Assembly (NCBI GenBank): GCA_951217055.1
Contig: OX578280.1
Coordinates: 45,759,882-45,823,881, forward strand
Source: Gerris lacustris
Taxonomy: Eukaryota; Arthropoda; Insecta; Hemiptera; Gerridae
DNA: 64,000 nucleotides
Reading direction: 5' to 3'
The notes under the pieces were generated by a model. The model had not been told where the DNA came from, ran no database searches, and saw nothing but the letters and a program-made list of their open reading frames with translations. A program made the translations under genes and the position numbers. The stretch's first letter is position 1; every line of letters begins with the position of its first letter. Shown piece after piece: positions 43,711 to 55,945 of the stretch.

Positions 43711-43890
43711 GGCACTCAATTACTTGGTTACCCATTCCAAAATAACTTTAATGTGTAAATATTTCCTTGCGTTAATAGTTAATTAGGCTAAGTGATATTA
43801 TCACCTTTACATACAAAAGAGTGATGTTCCTTAGTCCCAAAGTTCTTTAGACTAGATATCCCTTTGCCTTAATAGTTATTTAGACAAAGG
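43711..43890. mobile_element. GGCACT-family TIR element, truncated (copy d2)
   Basis: Starts GGCACTCAATTACTTGGTTA, sharing the ACTTGGTTACCC variant with copy d at 36662, and continues through the core (GATGTTCCTTAGTCCCAAAG, ATCCCTTTGCCTTAATAG). Its right end is degraded. Confidence 0.55.
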
Positions 43891-45547
43891 AATTATTTAT
43901 GAGTGGTAATGCCCCATGACACCTAATTTACTTTTTAACCTGAGCATTAATGTGGAAAATAATTGTGGTACATTCTTTTGTGAGTAAATAAAGAGATATT
44001 CCAGGAGTTCAAGAGAGCAAAAAAAATCCTTTTGGGATACAAAATAAGTACACCGTGTAGAACAGGTTACCTACCCCTGATATATTCAATGTAAAATGTT
44101 GTACATTTTCAAGAAAGACTGCTTAATTTTCCATTTTTAGCAAGGAGAAAATAACTCTTATGTAAAATTGTAAATTAGACACAATAATATACTTCTGAGA
44201 TCCAGAATTTAACAGTGAAGCAACTCTTGATTGCAGATAATAACTAACATAATAATTTTATGGAGAAAAATTTGAACATTAGTATGATATGAGTTCTGAT
44301 CAAAGTTAAATATTAATTTATGATCCATAATCAAAAGTAAATTTAATGAAATGGTCATTAATAAAAAAGAAAACAATTCTATAATATAGTATAAAATAAA
44401 ATAATAATCATACTTATAAAGATTTTTTTTACATTTTGTTCAACAGATATAAAAAAAATGGATAATTATTAAATCAGTATATTACAATTACAAATTAAAG
44501 AAAATAGTTTAAATGAAATAAATACAATTATTTTTTTAAAAAATAAATGAAAACAGGGTTATTTTTCAGTCTCCTCAAAGACAGTAAAAATAAATAAATT
44601 TTTAATTAAAACCACTTGGAGAAAATTTAACAAATCAAACCAAATTAAAAAAAAAAAGTTTTTTCTTAATGATCTAATCAAAACTTTTATGACTAAAAAT
44701 TAAATCATAATTAGGCCTAACAAAAGTTCAAACAAACAGATTTTAAATAAAATAAATTAAGAATATAATATAAAAGGAAAATAATCATGAATGTGTTCCC
44801 TACCGGTTTGAATGTGAAAATAAACAAGATTTCTTTTGAGTTCATAAAGCCTTAAATACAGTGAATACCGTTTAACACAAAAACACCTAACAAGAAAAAT
44901 CGGTTAACACAAAATAATACTGCGGTCCCGGCAGAATAATAGGTATTTTTATGAACATATTAGTGAGTTTCTTGTATGCATCGTTTAGCAAAAAATTCTT
45001 TAACATGAAAAAATATTTCAATCCCCTTAGCTTCGTGTTAAATTGTTTTCACTGTATGTTATATTATATTTCTATTTCTGATACTTCCAGGTAAACTCAA
45101 CATACTCATCATAGGACGAAGGTATTATCACTTCACATTCAATGAGATGAACTCTTTCTTTTTAACAAAAATAAAGTTTAGGATAAATATTCCTTAATTT
45201 ATCCTTAATTTGAATTAATTTTCAAGTTGATAGTCAATTAAATAAAAAATAAAAAAAAAAATGCCCAATTTAAAGTTAATCACATTCCTCCACAAAAAAC
45301 ATTATTTTATTTTGGCTAAGCACCTAATTAATAATAATGAAATTATAAGTTTAAAATAAATACAGATAGTATAGTGATCACATGAAAATATTCAGGTTGG
45401 GGCAGTCAAACTCCTTCTTTTCAGGTGTTATTTTAAAGGTTCAGTGTAACCTCATTAACTCAAAATTAAAGGGAATATGATTTACTTAGTTATATGCTTT
45501 CCAAGTTATCCAGCTTAGATAATTAGCAATCTCGGATTAGCAACTAA

Positions 45548-45815
45548 CTAATTAACTCTGTGGTGCATCAGCCCATGGAGGGTCTAGGCCTGCCAAAGGG
45601 CTTATACAACAATATATGTAATAGATGACAGGGTTGGCATGCTGCTTTATTTCTGTATAAACCTTACAATTGGCAAATGCAACCAACTAACTAAGCACTT
45701 CAACTAAGCAACTACCAATTTATATGGTGATGCTAGGTAAACACAGAGGAAGGGGCCTGGTCCGGGAATTGAACCCAGATCAGTGGTCAACCATCTAAGG
45801 TGGTATCACACCCGA
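45548..45815 (+). repeat. SINE-like composite repeat
   Basis: Begins TGTGGTGCATCAGCCCATGG, GGTCTAGGCCTGCCAAAGGG, and towards the end contains a tRNA-like piece in reverse: GGGAATTGAACCCAGATCAG with CAACCATCTAAGGTGG. It shows both modules of the family in one copy. Confidence 0.55.
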
Positions 45816-46886
45816 TGCTCCTTAATTTTATTGATAGGAGAATCTACAGCTCTCCTACACGAACTACCAAGGTCCCAATCGAAAAGGAAATATCTTTAAC
45901 TTACTGATAATTTTGAGATATTAAGGTTTCACTGCATTTAAATAAGCACAAGTGGAAATTAGAAAATAAATAAAAAAAAGCCTCAAGCATTGAATATTAG
46001 ACAGGCCTCTGCCAAACCTCAACAACTTGAGGTTTGGCTCAAGAACTAGTACTGATAAGGCCATTTGACTTGTATGACCTTATCAGTAGGAATGGGGATG
46101 TTCAGTAGCCTCCAAAATCTCCAGATCAGAGGTCCCATCATTATTTTTATGAGACATCTCAAGTCAAAAGTTTTTAGAATCACTCAGCACCCCACTTGTA
46201 AGTGCAAATAAAAGAATGACTTCAAGAAGAAATTTGTCCCAGTGACAACTTTTGCTCAACATGTTTTTTCTAGCATACTAATTCCATTTTTTTCAATAAA
46301 TTAGAAGAAAATGTTTTATTATTGTTATTATTTTTATTTTTTTCTTTAGTAACGTAGGGGTTTGACTCCCCATCCTGTATTAGTAAAAAAATTAATTAAA
46401 TCCTTAACGAAAAAAAGTGATTATTTAAACAATTGCTATTGGTAACAATGACAAAAGAAATTAAATGAGATCCTTTCATTTGAAGAAATAAGATTTTATA
46501 AATAATAATAATCATCATTTTTTTAATTGACAATATGCACTGATATTAGTTTATCAATTTTAATTGTAAATAAGTGAGAAAGGTTTAAATAGTTGCAAGA
46601 AAATTGAAAAACTAACTCATACTGAAATATAATCAAATAATTGTTAAAAAAAATTATTTATTTAATTAATTATAAATAAATAAAAACATAATAAAGGGTA
46701 AACTTAAATTAAAACTATAAATTTAGATAAATTAATTTTTCTTAGAATTATTTTCTTTGTTTTATGAATGAACGATCACCTTTAGATGGTTATGTGATAT
46801 TGGTATATGGTTGATTTCAAATAGCATTGATTCAAGCCAAGCTTTTTTATTGATGCATCAATACTTAATTGATGAAGATTTTTATC

Positions 46887-47002
46887 TTAAGCCAAGTACA
46901 CACGATCTAGTGGGCCTGTTAGTTTAGACTGAACAGCTCACTTGTTATTTTTATCTGAACAGTCGCCTGTCCAGTCTAAACTGACAGGCCTGCAGGATCA
47001 TT
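46887..47002. mobile_element. Degraded inverted-repeat element
   Basis: GATCTAGTGGGCCTGTTAGT and, inverted, GATCCTGCAGGCCTGTCAGT, with TTTAGACTG following on both, form an imperfect hairpin of about 110 bp. TTAAGCCAAGTACACACGAT at the left resembles Harbinger-type ends, but the right end lacks it. Confidence 0.4.
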
Positions 47003-47328
47003 TGAATTCTTTAGTATTATTAAGGGATAATCAAGGGTTAAAAATAATATTTTATAATTAATTTAATAGTATAAAAAAGAAAGTTAAAAAAAGTATTAAA
47101 AAAAAAAAATTAAAAATGGCTTTTTATAAAATAAAAAGATAATAGGTGGAAAACTAGCAGACTCCGAAAATACATTATCACAATAAGGTTTTTTTTTTTC
47201 TTTTTAAAACAGTAAAAAAGAGAAAGAATCAAATCACAACGACTTAAAAAGGAAAATTAAAATACACAGAAAAGGTTTCTGTAGTCAGTGGTATGTTTGC
47301 ATATGAATAGCAGTGGTGAGCAAGGGAG

Positions 47329-47459
47329 TCAGAGGGAGTCTGTCGGGAACACTAGAAGATTATCAGCCATCGAGGACGGAGTCGGTGAACAGCGGCTCGC
47401 TGAACTAAATGAACTGGAGCTCAGTTCCTCGTCAATACTAACTCGAGCCTGACTTCCTA
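47329..47459 (-). CDS. C-terminal exon of an unidentified gene
   Basis: A strong acceptor (AATCTGTTTCAG) is followed by two bases and 42 codons to a TGA, the only open frame of the three. The peptide begins GSQARVSIDEELSSSSFSSA, continues SRCSPTPSSMADNLL and ends VFPTDSL. It is Ser-rich with an acidic patch, as in disordered tails. Base composition is clearly more GC-rich than the flanks and codons are balanced, unlike the spurious ORFs around. I do not recognise the protein. Upstream exons should lie to the right on the minus strand; none is evident before 61430 and phase does not fit the frame there, so they may be beyond the window or too short to spot. Confidence 0.65.
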
Positions 47460-47731
47460 CTGAAACAGATTAGATGCGGTTTAAATAAACAGTTTTATTC
47501 TTTAAATTCATTTTAAAAAAAATCATTTCCTAACTTACATGTAAAAAAATAGAAACAATTAAACTAAACAAAACTTTCTCGTATACATAGTGAAACTGAA
47601 TTTAAATCCAATATTTAATTTATTTTTTAAACATATTTAATAAGTGTACAACAGGTGATTGTTTACATTTATTTTTCTATTTTCAGAAAACGAAATATTA
47701 ATTTCATCAATATCTCAGGAACTAAAACAAC

Positions 47732-48285
47732 ATATAGTCCAGGAGATAGGGTGCAAAAAAGTGACAGACTAACATCAAGCTATAATTTTGTGTATTAATA
47801 AATCTTTTGGTGCCTTTTAAGAATATGTGGTCAGCTAAGTTTGACTGCGGGACATAGCTTGGCAATACACATTTGAAAAAAACAAATTGGTGGAGAGCGG
47901 CCATGTCCTGCCCTTTTTGGTGGGCAATGCAATTTTCATGATCGTGAGTACTAACTAACTTAGACCAAGAATCAAGTTGATGGTAGTTTGTCACTTAGTA
48001 GGTGACCTCTTTGATTTGGAGTAATATTTTAACTAACCTATTAAGGGACGAACTATCAACTTGATTTTTGGTCTACTAACTAATTTCGTAGTAAGGATCA
48101 TGAAAATCACATGGCGGCTCTCCACCCGTTTGTTTTTTTTCAAATGCTTATCGCCAAGCTATGTCCCACAGACAAACTTAGCCGACCACATATTCGTAAA
48201 GGCACCAAAAGATTTACTTATACACAAAATTATAGCTTGATGTTAGTCAGACACTTTTTTGCACGATATTTCCTAGACTAATATA
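47732..48285. repeat. Fold-back structure 1 (arms about 250-270 bp)
   Basis: Left arm 47732-48002 and right arm 48037-48285 are imperfect inverted copies: GTGCAAAAAAGTG, AACATCAAGCTATAATTTTG, CTTTTGGTGCCTTT and GAATATGTGGTC occur in the left and inverted in the right. A spacer of about 34 bp separates them; the left arm has a small extra piece around 47908-47935. A half copy is at 50747-50895. No coding capacity. Confidence 0.8.
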
Positions 48286-48359
48286 TAGTAAATTTGTCAT
48301 TAATGGATTAAAAAATAGAAATAAAAAAAAAATCAGAACAATTTTCAAGGAACTATTTT

Positions 48360-48495
48360 TTATAGTATTGGGGGTAGCGCCCCAAAATTTGGAGTCTTGT
48401 ATTCGCCTCAGGGTATGATTTTCTGAAAATGTATTCATAATTTCTTCAAAATCTGCCAGGTAGTATTAGGCTCTACACGTCTGCACAGACTACAA
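48360..48495 (+). repeat. Dispersed repeat fragment shared with 31 kb and 35.3 kb
   Basis: TAGCGCCCCAAAATTTGGAG, CGCCTCAGGGTATGATTTTC and CACGTCTGCACAGAC parallel 35305-35400. It lies between fold-backs 1 and 2. Confidence 0.5.
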
Positions 48496-48509
48496 ACATT
48501 GGGGTGGTA

Positions 48510-49305
48510 GCTCAGCCAATAAAGGCCAAAAACAGGCTGTACCCGCAACTAATTAGGGGAAATCGGGATTTTTTCCTGATGATAGACCATGATAAGAGGT
48601 ACATTCTCTCAAAGGTCCCCACTTCTCCCCCTTGTGCTTCCCCCCCTACCCCCTCTTAAAGTTCAAAATTTACTTATTTTTCACTTTTTACACAAAACTG
48701 TTTATTTTTTGAAGAGAAGTGTTATTAACAAAAATATTTCTCACATAATTCTGCACAAAAAAGGTCCTATGAATGTTTGAAGTGAGACATAACGTTTTTG
48801 AGATATTGTTGATAAAAATTACAATTTTTCATTTTTTCGAACCAAGATGTGCGCATGTGCAAAATAAAATAATAGGCAAAGAAGGTTGAAATTTATATAG
48901 GATCAACAATAGGCTAAGTATGGCCTACCATCCAAATTTCATTAAAATCAAAAGTGTTGTTTTTAAAATATCTTGGTTCGAAAAAATAAAAAATTGGATT
49001 TTTAATCAATAATATCTCGAAAACGGTATGTCTCACATCAAACATGCATAGGACATTTTTTGTGCAGAATTATGTAAGAAATATTTTTGTTAATAACACT
49101 TCTCTTCAAAAAATAAACAGTTTTGCGTAAAAAAAAAGTGAAAAATAAGTAAATTTTGAACTTTAAGATGGGGTAGGGGGGGGAGCACAAGGGGGAGAAG
49201 TGGGGACTTTTGAGAGAATGTACCTCTTATCATGGTCTATCATCAGGAAAAAATCCAGATTTTCCCTAATTAGTTGCAGGTAAAAACCTTTATTAACTGG
49301 GTTAT
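48510..49305. repeat. Fold-back structure 2 (arms about 335 bp)
   Basis: Left arm about 48510-48848 and right arm about 48968-49305 are inverted copies at high similarity (GATAGACCATGATAAGAGGT, CACTTCTCCCCCTTGTGC and AAACAGTTTTGCG-type segments recur inverted). The 120-bp spacer is unique and contains TGCGCATGTGCA. Transcription would give a long hairpin. No transposase or clear target duplication seen. Confidence 0.85.
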
Positions 49306-49376
49306 GGGGAGCCAATGAGAGCTCAAGATTTTGACATATCAACGTAGAAGTCAAAATCTTGAGTATTGGCTCCCCA
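49304..49376. repeat. Fold-back structure 3 (arms about 30 bp)
   Basis: GGGGAGCCAATGAGAGCTCA with AGATTTTGAC is matched by the inverse GTCAAAATCTTGAGTATTGG, CTCCCC. The left motif GGGGAGCCAATGAGAG also occurs at about 5561-5576. Confidence 0.8.
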
Positions 49377-49812
49377 CCCCCAGTTTTTCGATCTTCCCAT
49401 AATATCAAAAAATTAAAACTCTTCTAGACTAGACTGTAGATAAAACATGATTTCTAGATTTTTCACAGAACTCATTTATTTAATTTTGTCAATGAAAAAT
49501 GAATGACAGTTCAAAAACATCAAGATAACACAAAGAAAATATCCGGTTGACTCATAAAAAATGGAATATTTTACAAAATAAACTTAAAAAAAAAAAAAAA
49601 TAAATCAAGAATCTTCTTTTATATAAAAAAAAAAAAAAACCTTTAAAACACAATGGAAAAGAAGAGAGAGAAAAAAAATCACAGATAAATAAATAAAAAT
49701 TTCTTCTAAAGGATGTATCCTTTACAAAAATAAAAATAAACATATTTAATAGTAACTAACCAGTTGCTGACTCCCCAGAAAATTACTTATTTAAGTATAA
49801 TTAGGTTTTTTG

Positions 49813-49844
<32 letters not shown>

Positions 49845-50746
49845 TAATAATAATAAAAAACAACAAATTCTCATGAATAAAACTTGCACCAAACCCCCAA
49901 GAAGGCCATTCAATTTGAATACTCACCACTTTACCAAAGATCTTGACCCATCTCCCATTTTTCCTCTAAATAACAGAATAAATGTTGAAACATTTTCTTA
50001 AATAGAGTTATATTTTCTTTAAGAACTACAAAGAAAATTAATCATGCTGAATGTTACAACTACCTCACTCATTTTTTTGTATAGTACTAGTTTCATGTTT
50101 TTTCCCTATATTAAGGGGTTTTTGAATTATTTTTATCATTGGATAATATGCTTTGGAACCTGCTTGAACTCTTTTACTGATACCATCTTTCTTTGTTTTG
50201 TTAGAGGTAGCAAGAGCTCCAAGATATTTAGAGTTGATATAAGATGTCACTTCCATAGACCAAGTATTCAATGATCATCTTTTATTTATCATCAATAATT
50301 ATCATTTTTTCATAATTGAAAGTAGGCTTCAGAAGGTTGTGACATAAGGTAGAGCTACTTCTTCCACATCTCAGTAAGTCCATCTCACTTTGTCGCTTCT
50401 ACTGCTAGAAGCATCTACATTATTGGTATTTTAATCAGAGCAAATTGTACACCCCTGATAATACTTCCAGCAATGTAGGTGAAATGTCAGGGAAAGAGAG
50501 GAAAATAAACCATTGAGACATGGCCACCACTGGAACCCCAGTTAATTATATCATGATAATTCCACCTGCAGAAGCCAATTATTACTGATACATAATTAAG
50601 CTAGTTAACAAGGTCACCCCTGAGTGTTACCTATTTATGGTTGAGCAGTTAAACCTGGAAATGTACCAATGTGGGTTCATATGGTTATTACATATTCTTG
50701 TAGTCCCCAAATTTAATCTCTAATACACATTATCCAATTCTAATTC

Positions 50747-50895
50747 AGGAGATAGCGTACATAAAAGTACCTAACAAAATTAAGCAAGCATTTTTTGTAT
50801 GCAATAATTTTTTTGGAGTCCTCTAGGAATATGTGAACGGCAAAGTTTGTCAGTGGGACATAACTTGCCTATAAGCTATTAAAAAAAAGAAAGTT
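50747..50895 (+). repeat. Half copy of fold-back 1
   Basis: CAGGAGATAGCGTACATAAA, then GAATATGTGAACGGCAAAGT and GTCAGTGGGACATAACTTGC parallel the left arm at 47742-47870. Only one arm is present, so the family spreads or decays as single arms too. Confidence 0.6.
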
Positions 50896-52452
50896 TTATA
50901 ACGATAAGTTAAGCACTCTTACCAATTGAGCTACAATAAAGGAATGGTTTTTATTATAAGGGTGTTCAATAATTTGGCCATAGACACCCAAGAATGATTT
51001 GTATCTGTTAACACTGTATACAGATCCCCATTATCCGAAAAATAAGTTCATACTACATTTAGAAGGTCAAAGATCAGAACACAGATAACTAGATATGGGA
51101 ATTTCACTAGTATCGCACACAAAGTGTGATTAAAAGTCATTAGATCAAAAAATTTGAATTTTGTTGGCAATCCATGCCTGCAGAACATATTATTAAATCA
51201 ATTATTACAGAAAAAAGACAGATAAAATTGTCTCCCAGCCCCTACACTCGTGGTCTCTTATTCATTTAAAATTTTAGTATACTAATTTAAAAAAATAGTA
51301 TAAACTGAAGGTAATGCAATAAGCAATATTATTATAAGAAGAAAATTGAGGCAGAAAATAGGATAATATAAAAAAAAATGTAAAAAGTTGAATAGATTTT
51401 GATATATTTGTTTTTTGACCGAAGCTACATACAATTTAAGGTAAAATCCATTTTATTTTGGCTACAAATGATATGAGCAAAAAATTGCATTAAATTATGA
51501 GCACATTATACATAAAAAATAATTACAAATAAATAAGGTAGGTGAATATTTGAAGGTGCAAAGGTCTACATACAACTGATTTTAAAGAAAGATATAATTT
51601 TATGAATGTACATTGTGAATTATTTATATTATTTTTAATTCTTTAACCTTATCTTTAATTTATAACCAGTATATATATTTATAATTATAAATAACAATAC
51701 AATTTTGCTTCCGAGTTTACCGAATGTAGAGGAAGCATTGCAATCGTTCTGAATTTTTAATAGTCTATACATTGCATTTTATACCTTTTTGAGAGAAGTA
51801 ATCAACAGAAGCTTGAATTTACTTTCTTCACATAATTTGTACTACTCAATAGTTGTTATTAATATACACTAAGATTTAAAAAAAAAATAAAATAAAATAA
51901 TTAGCCAAGTTTAGAGTTAGTGTGCATGATGTCCGCCCATTTTTCTCGTTTTTTAAATTGTAGAGATACTTTTATCAGTTCCACTTAGGTCACCTATGTT
52001 ACTCATGGTAAACTGACTTTCATTATGTCTTATTATTACCTTTTGAGACATCACTTAGTCTAAACCTTTCTCATTATTTTTACCTTGCTGAGTTGTTTTA
52101 TTTTCATTACTATTACGAGTACGCTATATCATTGTTTTATAGGAAATTGACGTGGTGAACTTCCAGTTCTCCTTATGTTATGATTACTTTTTTAACTCAC
52201 AACTCTTCAGATTTATTAAGTAATCTTACGTAGAGGTAATTACCCGAGGAATTCTGTAAGGTTTTACTATTTTTGAAGTTAGTGATTTTTGTTATATTCT
52301 TACAATAAACAATTTGTTTTAGGCTCGAAAATGGCTCGAGAAGCCGAAACCTTGCCACTTATGATGAAGAAGTTTTAGTAATCTTTTTACTCTTACCCTT
52401 AAAGGATCCTTCTACACTATTTAGAATAATTAGCCAATTTGTATGGGTAAAT

Positions 52453-52620
52453 TTAATAATAATCCAAGACTCAACAGCCCTTTGAGGGCTCAGCCCTGCC
52501 AAAGGGCTTGATCAACTACTAGAAACCAGTCACTTAGATAGGGTGACTCCTTATATGACATGTCACTGACCTTTCACACCTGCTATATAAAAGACATAAG
52601 GTCTATTTATCAGTTCCGTG
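52453..52620 (+). repeat. SINE-like repeat of the CACAACAGCC family
   Basis: CAAGACTCAACAGCCCTTTG, GGGCTCAGCCCTGCCAAAGG, CTTGATCAACT. Diverged, same order of motifs as 45548. Confidence 0.55.
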
Positions 52621-55549
52621 AATTATCTGTTGATGGCTATCTTTTGTAGTTAGTTCAGGGGTACATTGATGTGTGGTGTACAGTGATATTTTATAAGTAT
52701 TTTCCTTATATTAATAATATTGATCTAGTTCACAGATGTGTTAAGTGACAATATTCTGATTTCCCAAAAAACTGTATACGCCAATAATATTGAGACTTTT
52801 CAATAAAATTATAAACGCCAGTTATCTACTGTCAGGAGATAACTGTTAACCATTAAGTTTTAATACATATATATGTATGTTTCTGGATTAACTTCTCTGA
52901 CAACTTTTTATTTAACAAAAAAGTAAATGTTTTATTTATCAACTTAATTGGAAACTAAACTACATCAGTATATAAAAGACCTGAAGATGTCCCTTGTGGT
53001 ACAAAATATAGCTGTATTAATGATATAGTCGTCAACACTTCTTTGACTTAAAACTTACTACAATTATCGAGTAGGCAACTCATTTGATACACAATTATGG
53101 ATGAACACTGAATATCAGAGTAGGGGCCCAAACCCAGACTTTTAGATTGATAATATGAAAGCATTATGGTATTAGTGACCTATTGTACTTTGCAAGAGAC
53201 ACCATATTTATACATTTGACCAATGAAAGTTGACTATCTACAAAACAATATTGATTCTCTGTCATTAAAGTTTCTACACTGTCATATCACAACTTTCTAA
53301 TAGATTATTTTTACAATGTATTATAAAAAGTGGATAATATAATATCTAAATGAATTAATGTGTTAGAATTTAAATTTAATATTTTAAAGTCATTAATAAT
53401 TTCCTTGACTGAAAGAATTAAAAATAAACTAACACCAATTAAGAGCAGAATAATTCATACTACAATAGGCACAAGAATTATTATTCCAAAATTAAAAATT
53501 TATAAAATATTTCTATTTTAGCCATGCAAAATATAAATATAAATTGCTGATTGATGTATAACTACATTAAAGTAATAATTAATTACAATAATTAGAGATT
53601 AGTAATTGTTTTCTGTTGTAGAAGCTAAATGTAGAAAATAAATAAATAAAATTAATATTTTAAAACAAATAATTCATACTTAGCAAATAGTTTTGATAAA
53701 GTCAAAACTAATTAAAAATATTGTTAAATGAGGATTTTTTTTAAATAATTAATAAAAAAAATTATATATTTTATAACAAAATTACACTTATGTCTAATGC
53801 CAAGCTGTCTTACATCTTCTCCCACTCCGTTAATCCGAACTAGTCTTAGTTTAGTCTAGATATATTCTACAGTATTGTATTTAAAAATGCTAGCTTAATT
53901 TTGTTAGGACAATTCAACAATTGGCTATGAACCAAATTTGAGCTGATGTATTGGAAGAATTTGAATAACCTCTTAAATTTAAAAGATAGAGGTAATAAGA
54001 GATTTGTCCCAATAATTAACAAGCTATAAATAAAATGTTGTAACATTTCATGTTAGATTAACCAAACATTTTAAACGGTGAATATAGGATTTGAGTTAGA
54101 GGTTTAAATATGTCAATGTTGGATAAGCGATAGGTAATTCTGATTGTCGGTGAGGGTGTTGAGAGGTTTAAATCTACCATAGTGGTAGTAGAGACAGGGT
54201 TAAAATTTGCCAATATGGAATTTCAGACATTAAAATGTCATAGTGGTAATCAGAACATCAGTGTAGAAATTGAAACAGAGATTTACATCTATTGACAATA
54301 GGATTCGAGAAAGGTTTAAATCCCTCAATTGACAGGTTAAAATCTGACTACGACAAATAAACATTCACTTTTGTGGTATGAGAATAAAATGTTTATTGTT
54401 GTTTTTATTGAACTGTTAATACTAAAATAAATTACTTGAGTTTATTAAGTAAATTAAGACAATTCTCCGTAAAAAGAATACTACATAGTTGTAAGTAGTA
54501 TCATTAAAACCAGTAGTAAACACAAAAAAAAATGTTTGTAATAAATTGTAAAAATCAACTTCTAAAAAATGATTATTACACAAAATAGCAATTGAGATCT
54601 AACTGCACTGTTAGTTACACTTAAAAAGCACATTAGCACACATCCAAATGTTAAATTACTCATTTACAATTAATTCTATTTTAAAATACCATTGTATATT
54701 ATATGTTTGAGGAAATAAAAACAATATAATAGTAATAATACACAACCAATAAATTAAAAAATATCAAATAAAAACTTAATCTTTTAAATATATTATAGTC
54801 ACACTTGAGTAAATTTTTAAAAATTACAATATTACTATACATGACTGAAGTCCACATTCTCAAGAAATGGTCAGTCCTCTTATATTAACAGACCATTATA
54901 GAGTGCGTACAATAATAAATCATAGGAAACATTCTTATGTCTCAATTTTTAAACAAGATAGACGAAAAATTTTCTATATGTCAATAATAAAAAGCCAATT
55001 AAGAGGTATTTTTTCTTGTTACCTGGATTTTAATGATAAAACCTCATTTGGTCCGAGAAAAGTGGGAAGAATCTAAGGCAAATTTTTATTGTGATAGAAG
55101 ATAGAGCTTGGAAACTATTCATTCTCTATCTTTGAGCATTATTATCTTGGAAACTATATTATGACACTGGAAGTGTATTATATGATACAAGCTGTTAAGC
55201 CCGTGTCAATGGGCTTAATTTTATATTTAGAAAAAAAAGTAAAATTAATTTAGATAAGTTATTATTATACCTATTCAGATAAGTAATTATATCTATTTGA
55301 TGAACAACAAATCAAAAAATAAATTATTTTTATTGGAATAAATGTGGTTGCCTTAGCTTAGCATAATAAATCATTTCGAGGTGAACGTAGCCATCATCGG
55401 GACACTACTTGATTTAATAAATACTACTAATACATTTTTTATTGTTGAAAAAAATTAGTCACTTGTTCTGAAAAAATAGTGTGCTTAATTATTTTAATCT
55501 AAATTCTATGGGGTATGTTTTTTATTTTTAGCAGGAGTATATAAGACAA

Positions 55550-55945
55550 ACAAGAATTAGAAAAGAAGGCCCTGGAGTGGAATCTACAAGGAGTAAGGTA
55601 GAGAGGCTAACCAAAAGGAACTTGGTGAAGAAGAGTGGAGAAAGAGAGCAAAGAAGTAGGAAAGACATGGGGTGAACTCAGGAACCAGGCTATACATTGG
55701 GGTTCTCCTGAATAGCCTATGTCAATTCAAGTCGCAGGATAATAGATTAAGGTGGGAAAGTCAAAGAGAATTACAGGGAAATAATCAGTGGAATGAGGAA
55801 AAGAGAGACCGAGACTAGATTGGATCGATAGAGTGAAGAAAGTTGTGACACAGCTGGATATTAGGTGTCAACGAACGTTTTTAAAAAACTGAATAGCCTG
55901 GAAGGCTCTATATGGTCTAGACCCAGTTTTTTATAGACTATAGCG
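55550..55945 (+). pseudogene. Decayed 3' end of a non-LTR (RTE-like) retrotransposon ORF2
   Basis: In broken frames: WSGIYKE, then ETRLDWIDRVKKVVTQLDIR, TFLKN, IAWKALYGLDP. The RLDWIDRVK..QL.IR..(A)W pattern is the familiar C-terminus after the reverse transcriptase in such LINEs. Several stops; inactive fragment without its 5' part. Confidence 0.6.

Larger units (their letters stand above)
38072..47328. other. AT-rich gene-poor stretch
   Basis: No exon passes inspection on either strand. It may include the 3' UTR of the gene ending at 47329 (minus) and the 5' flank of the kinase. Contents: TATCGATA-bearing tandem array (40317-40440), (AT)n microsatellite (41870-41937), a 25-27-bp minisatellite (42426-42560), SINE-like copies (43588, 45548), a truncated TIR element (43711) and many short A or T runs. 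Open frames at 42231-43220 are low-complexity or repeat-derived. Confidence 0.5.
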
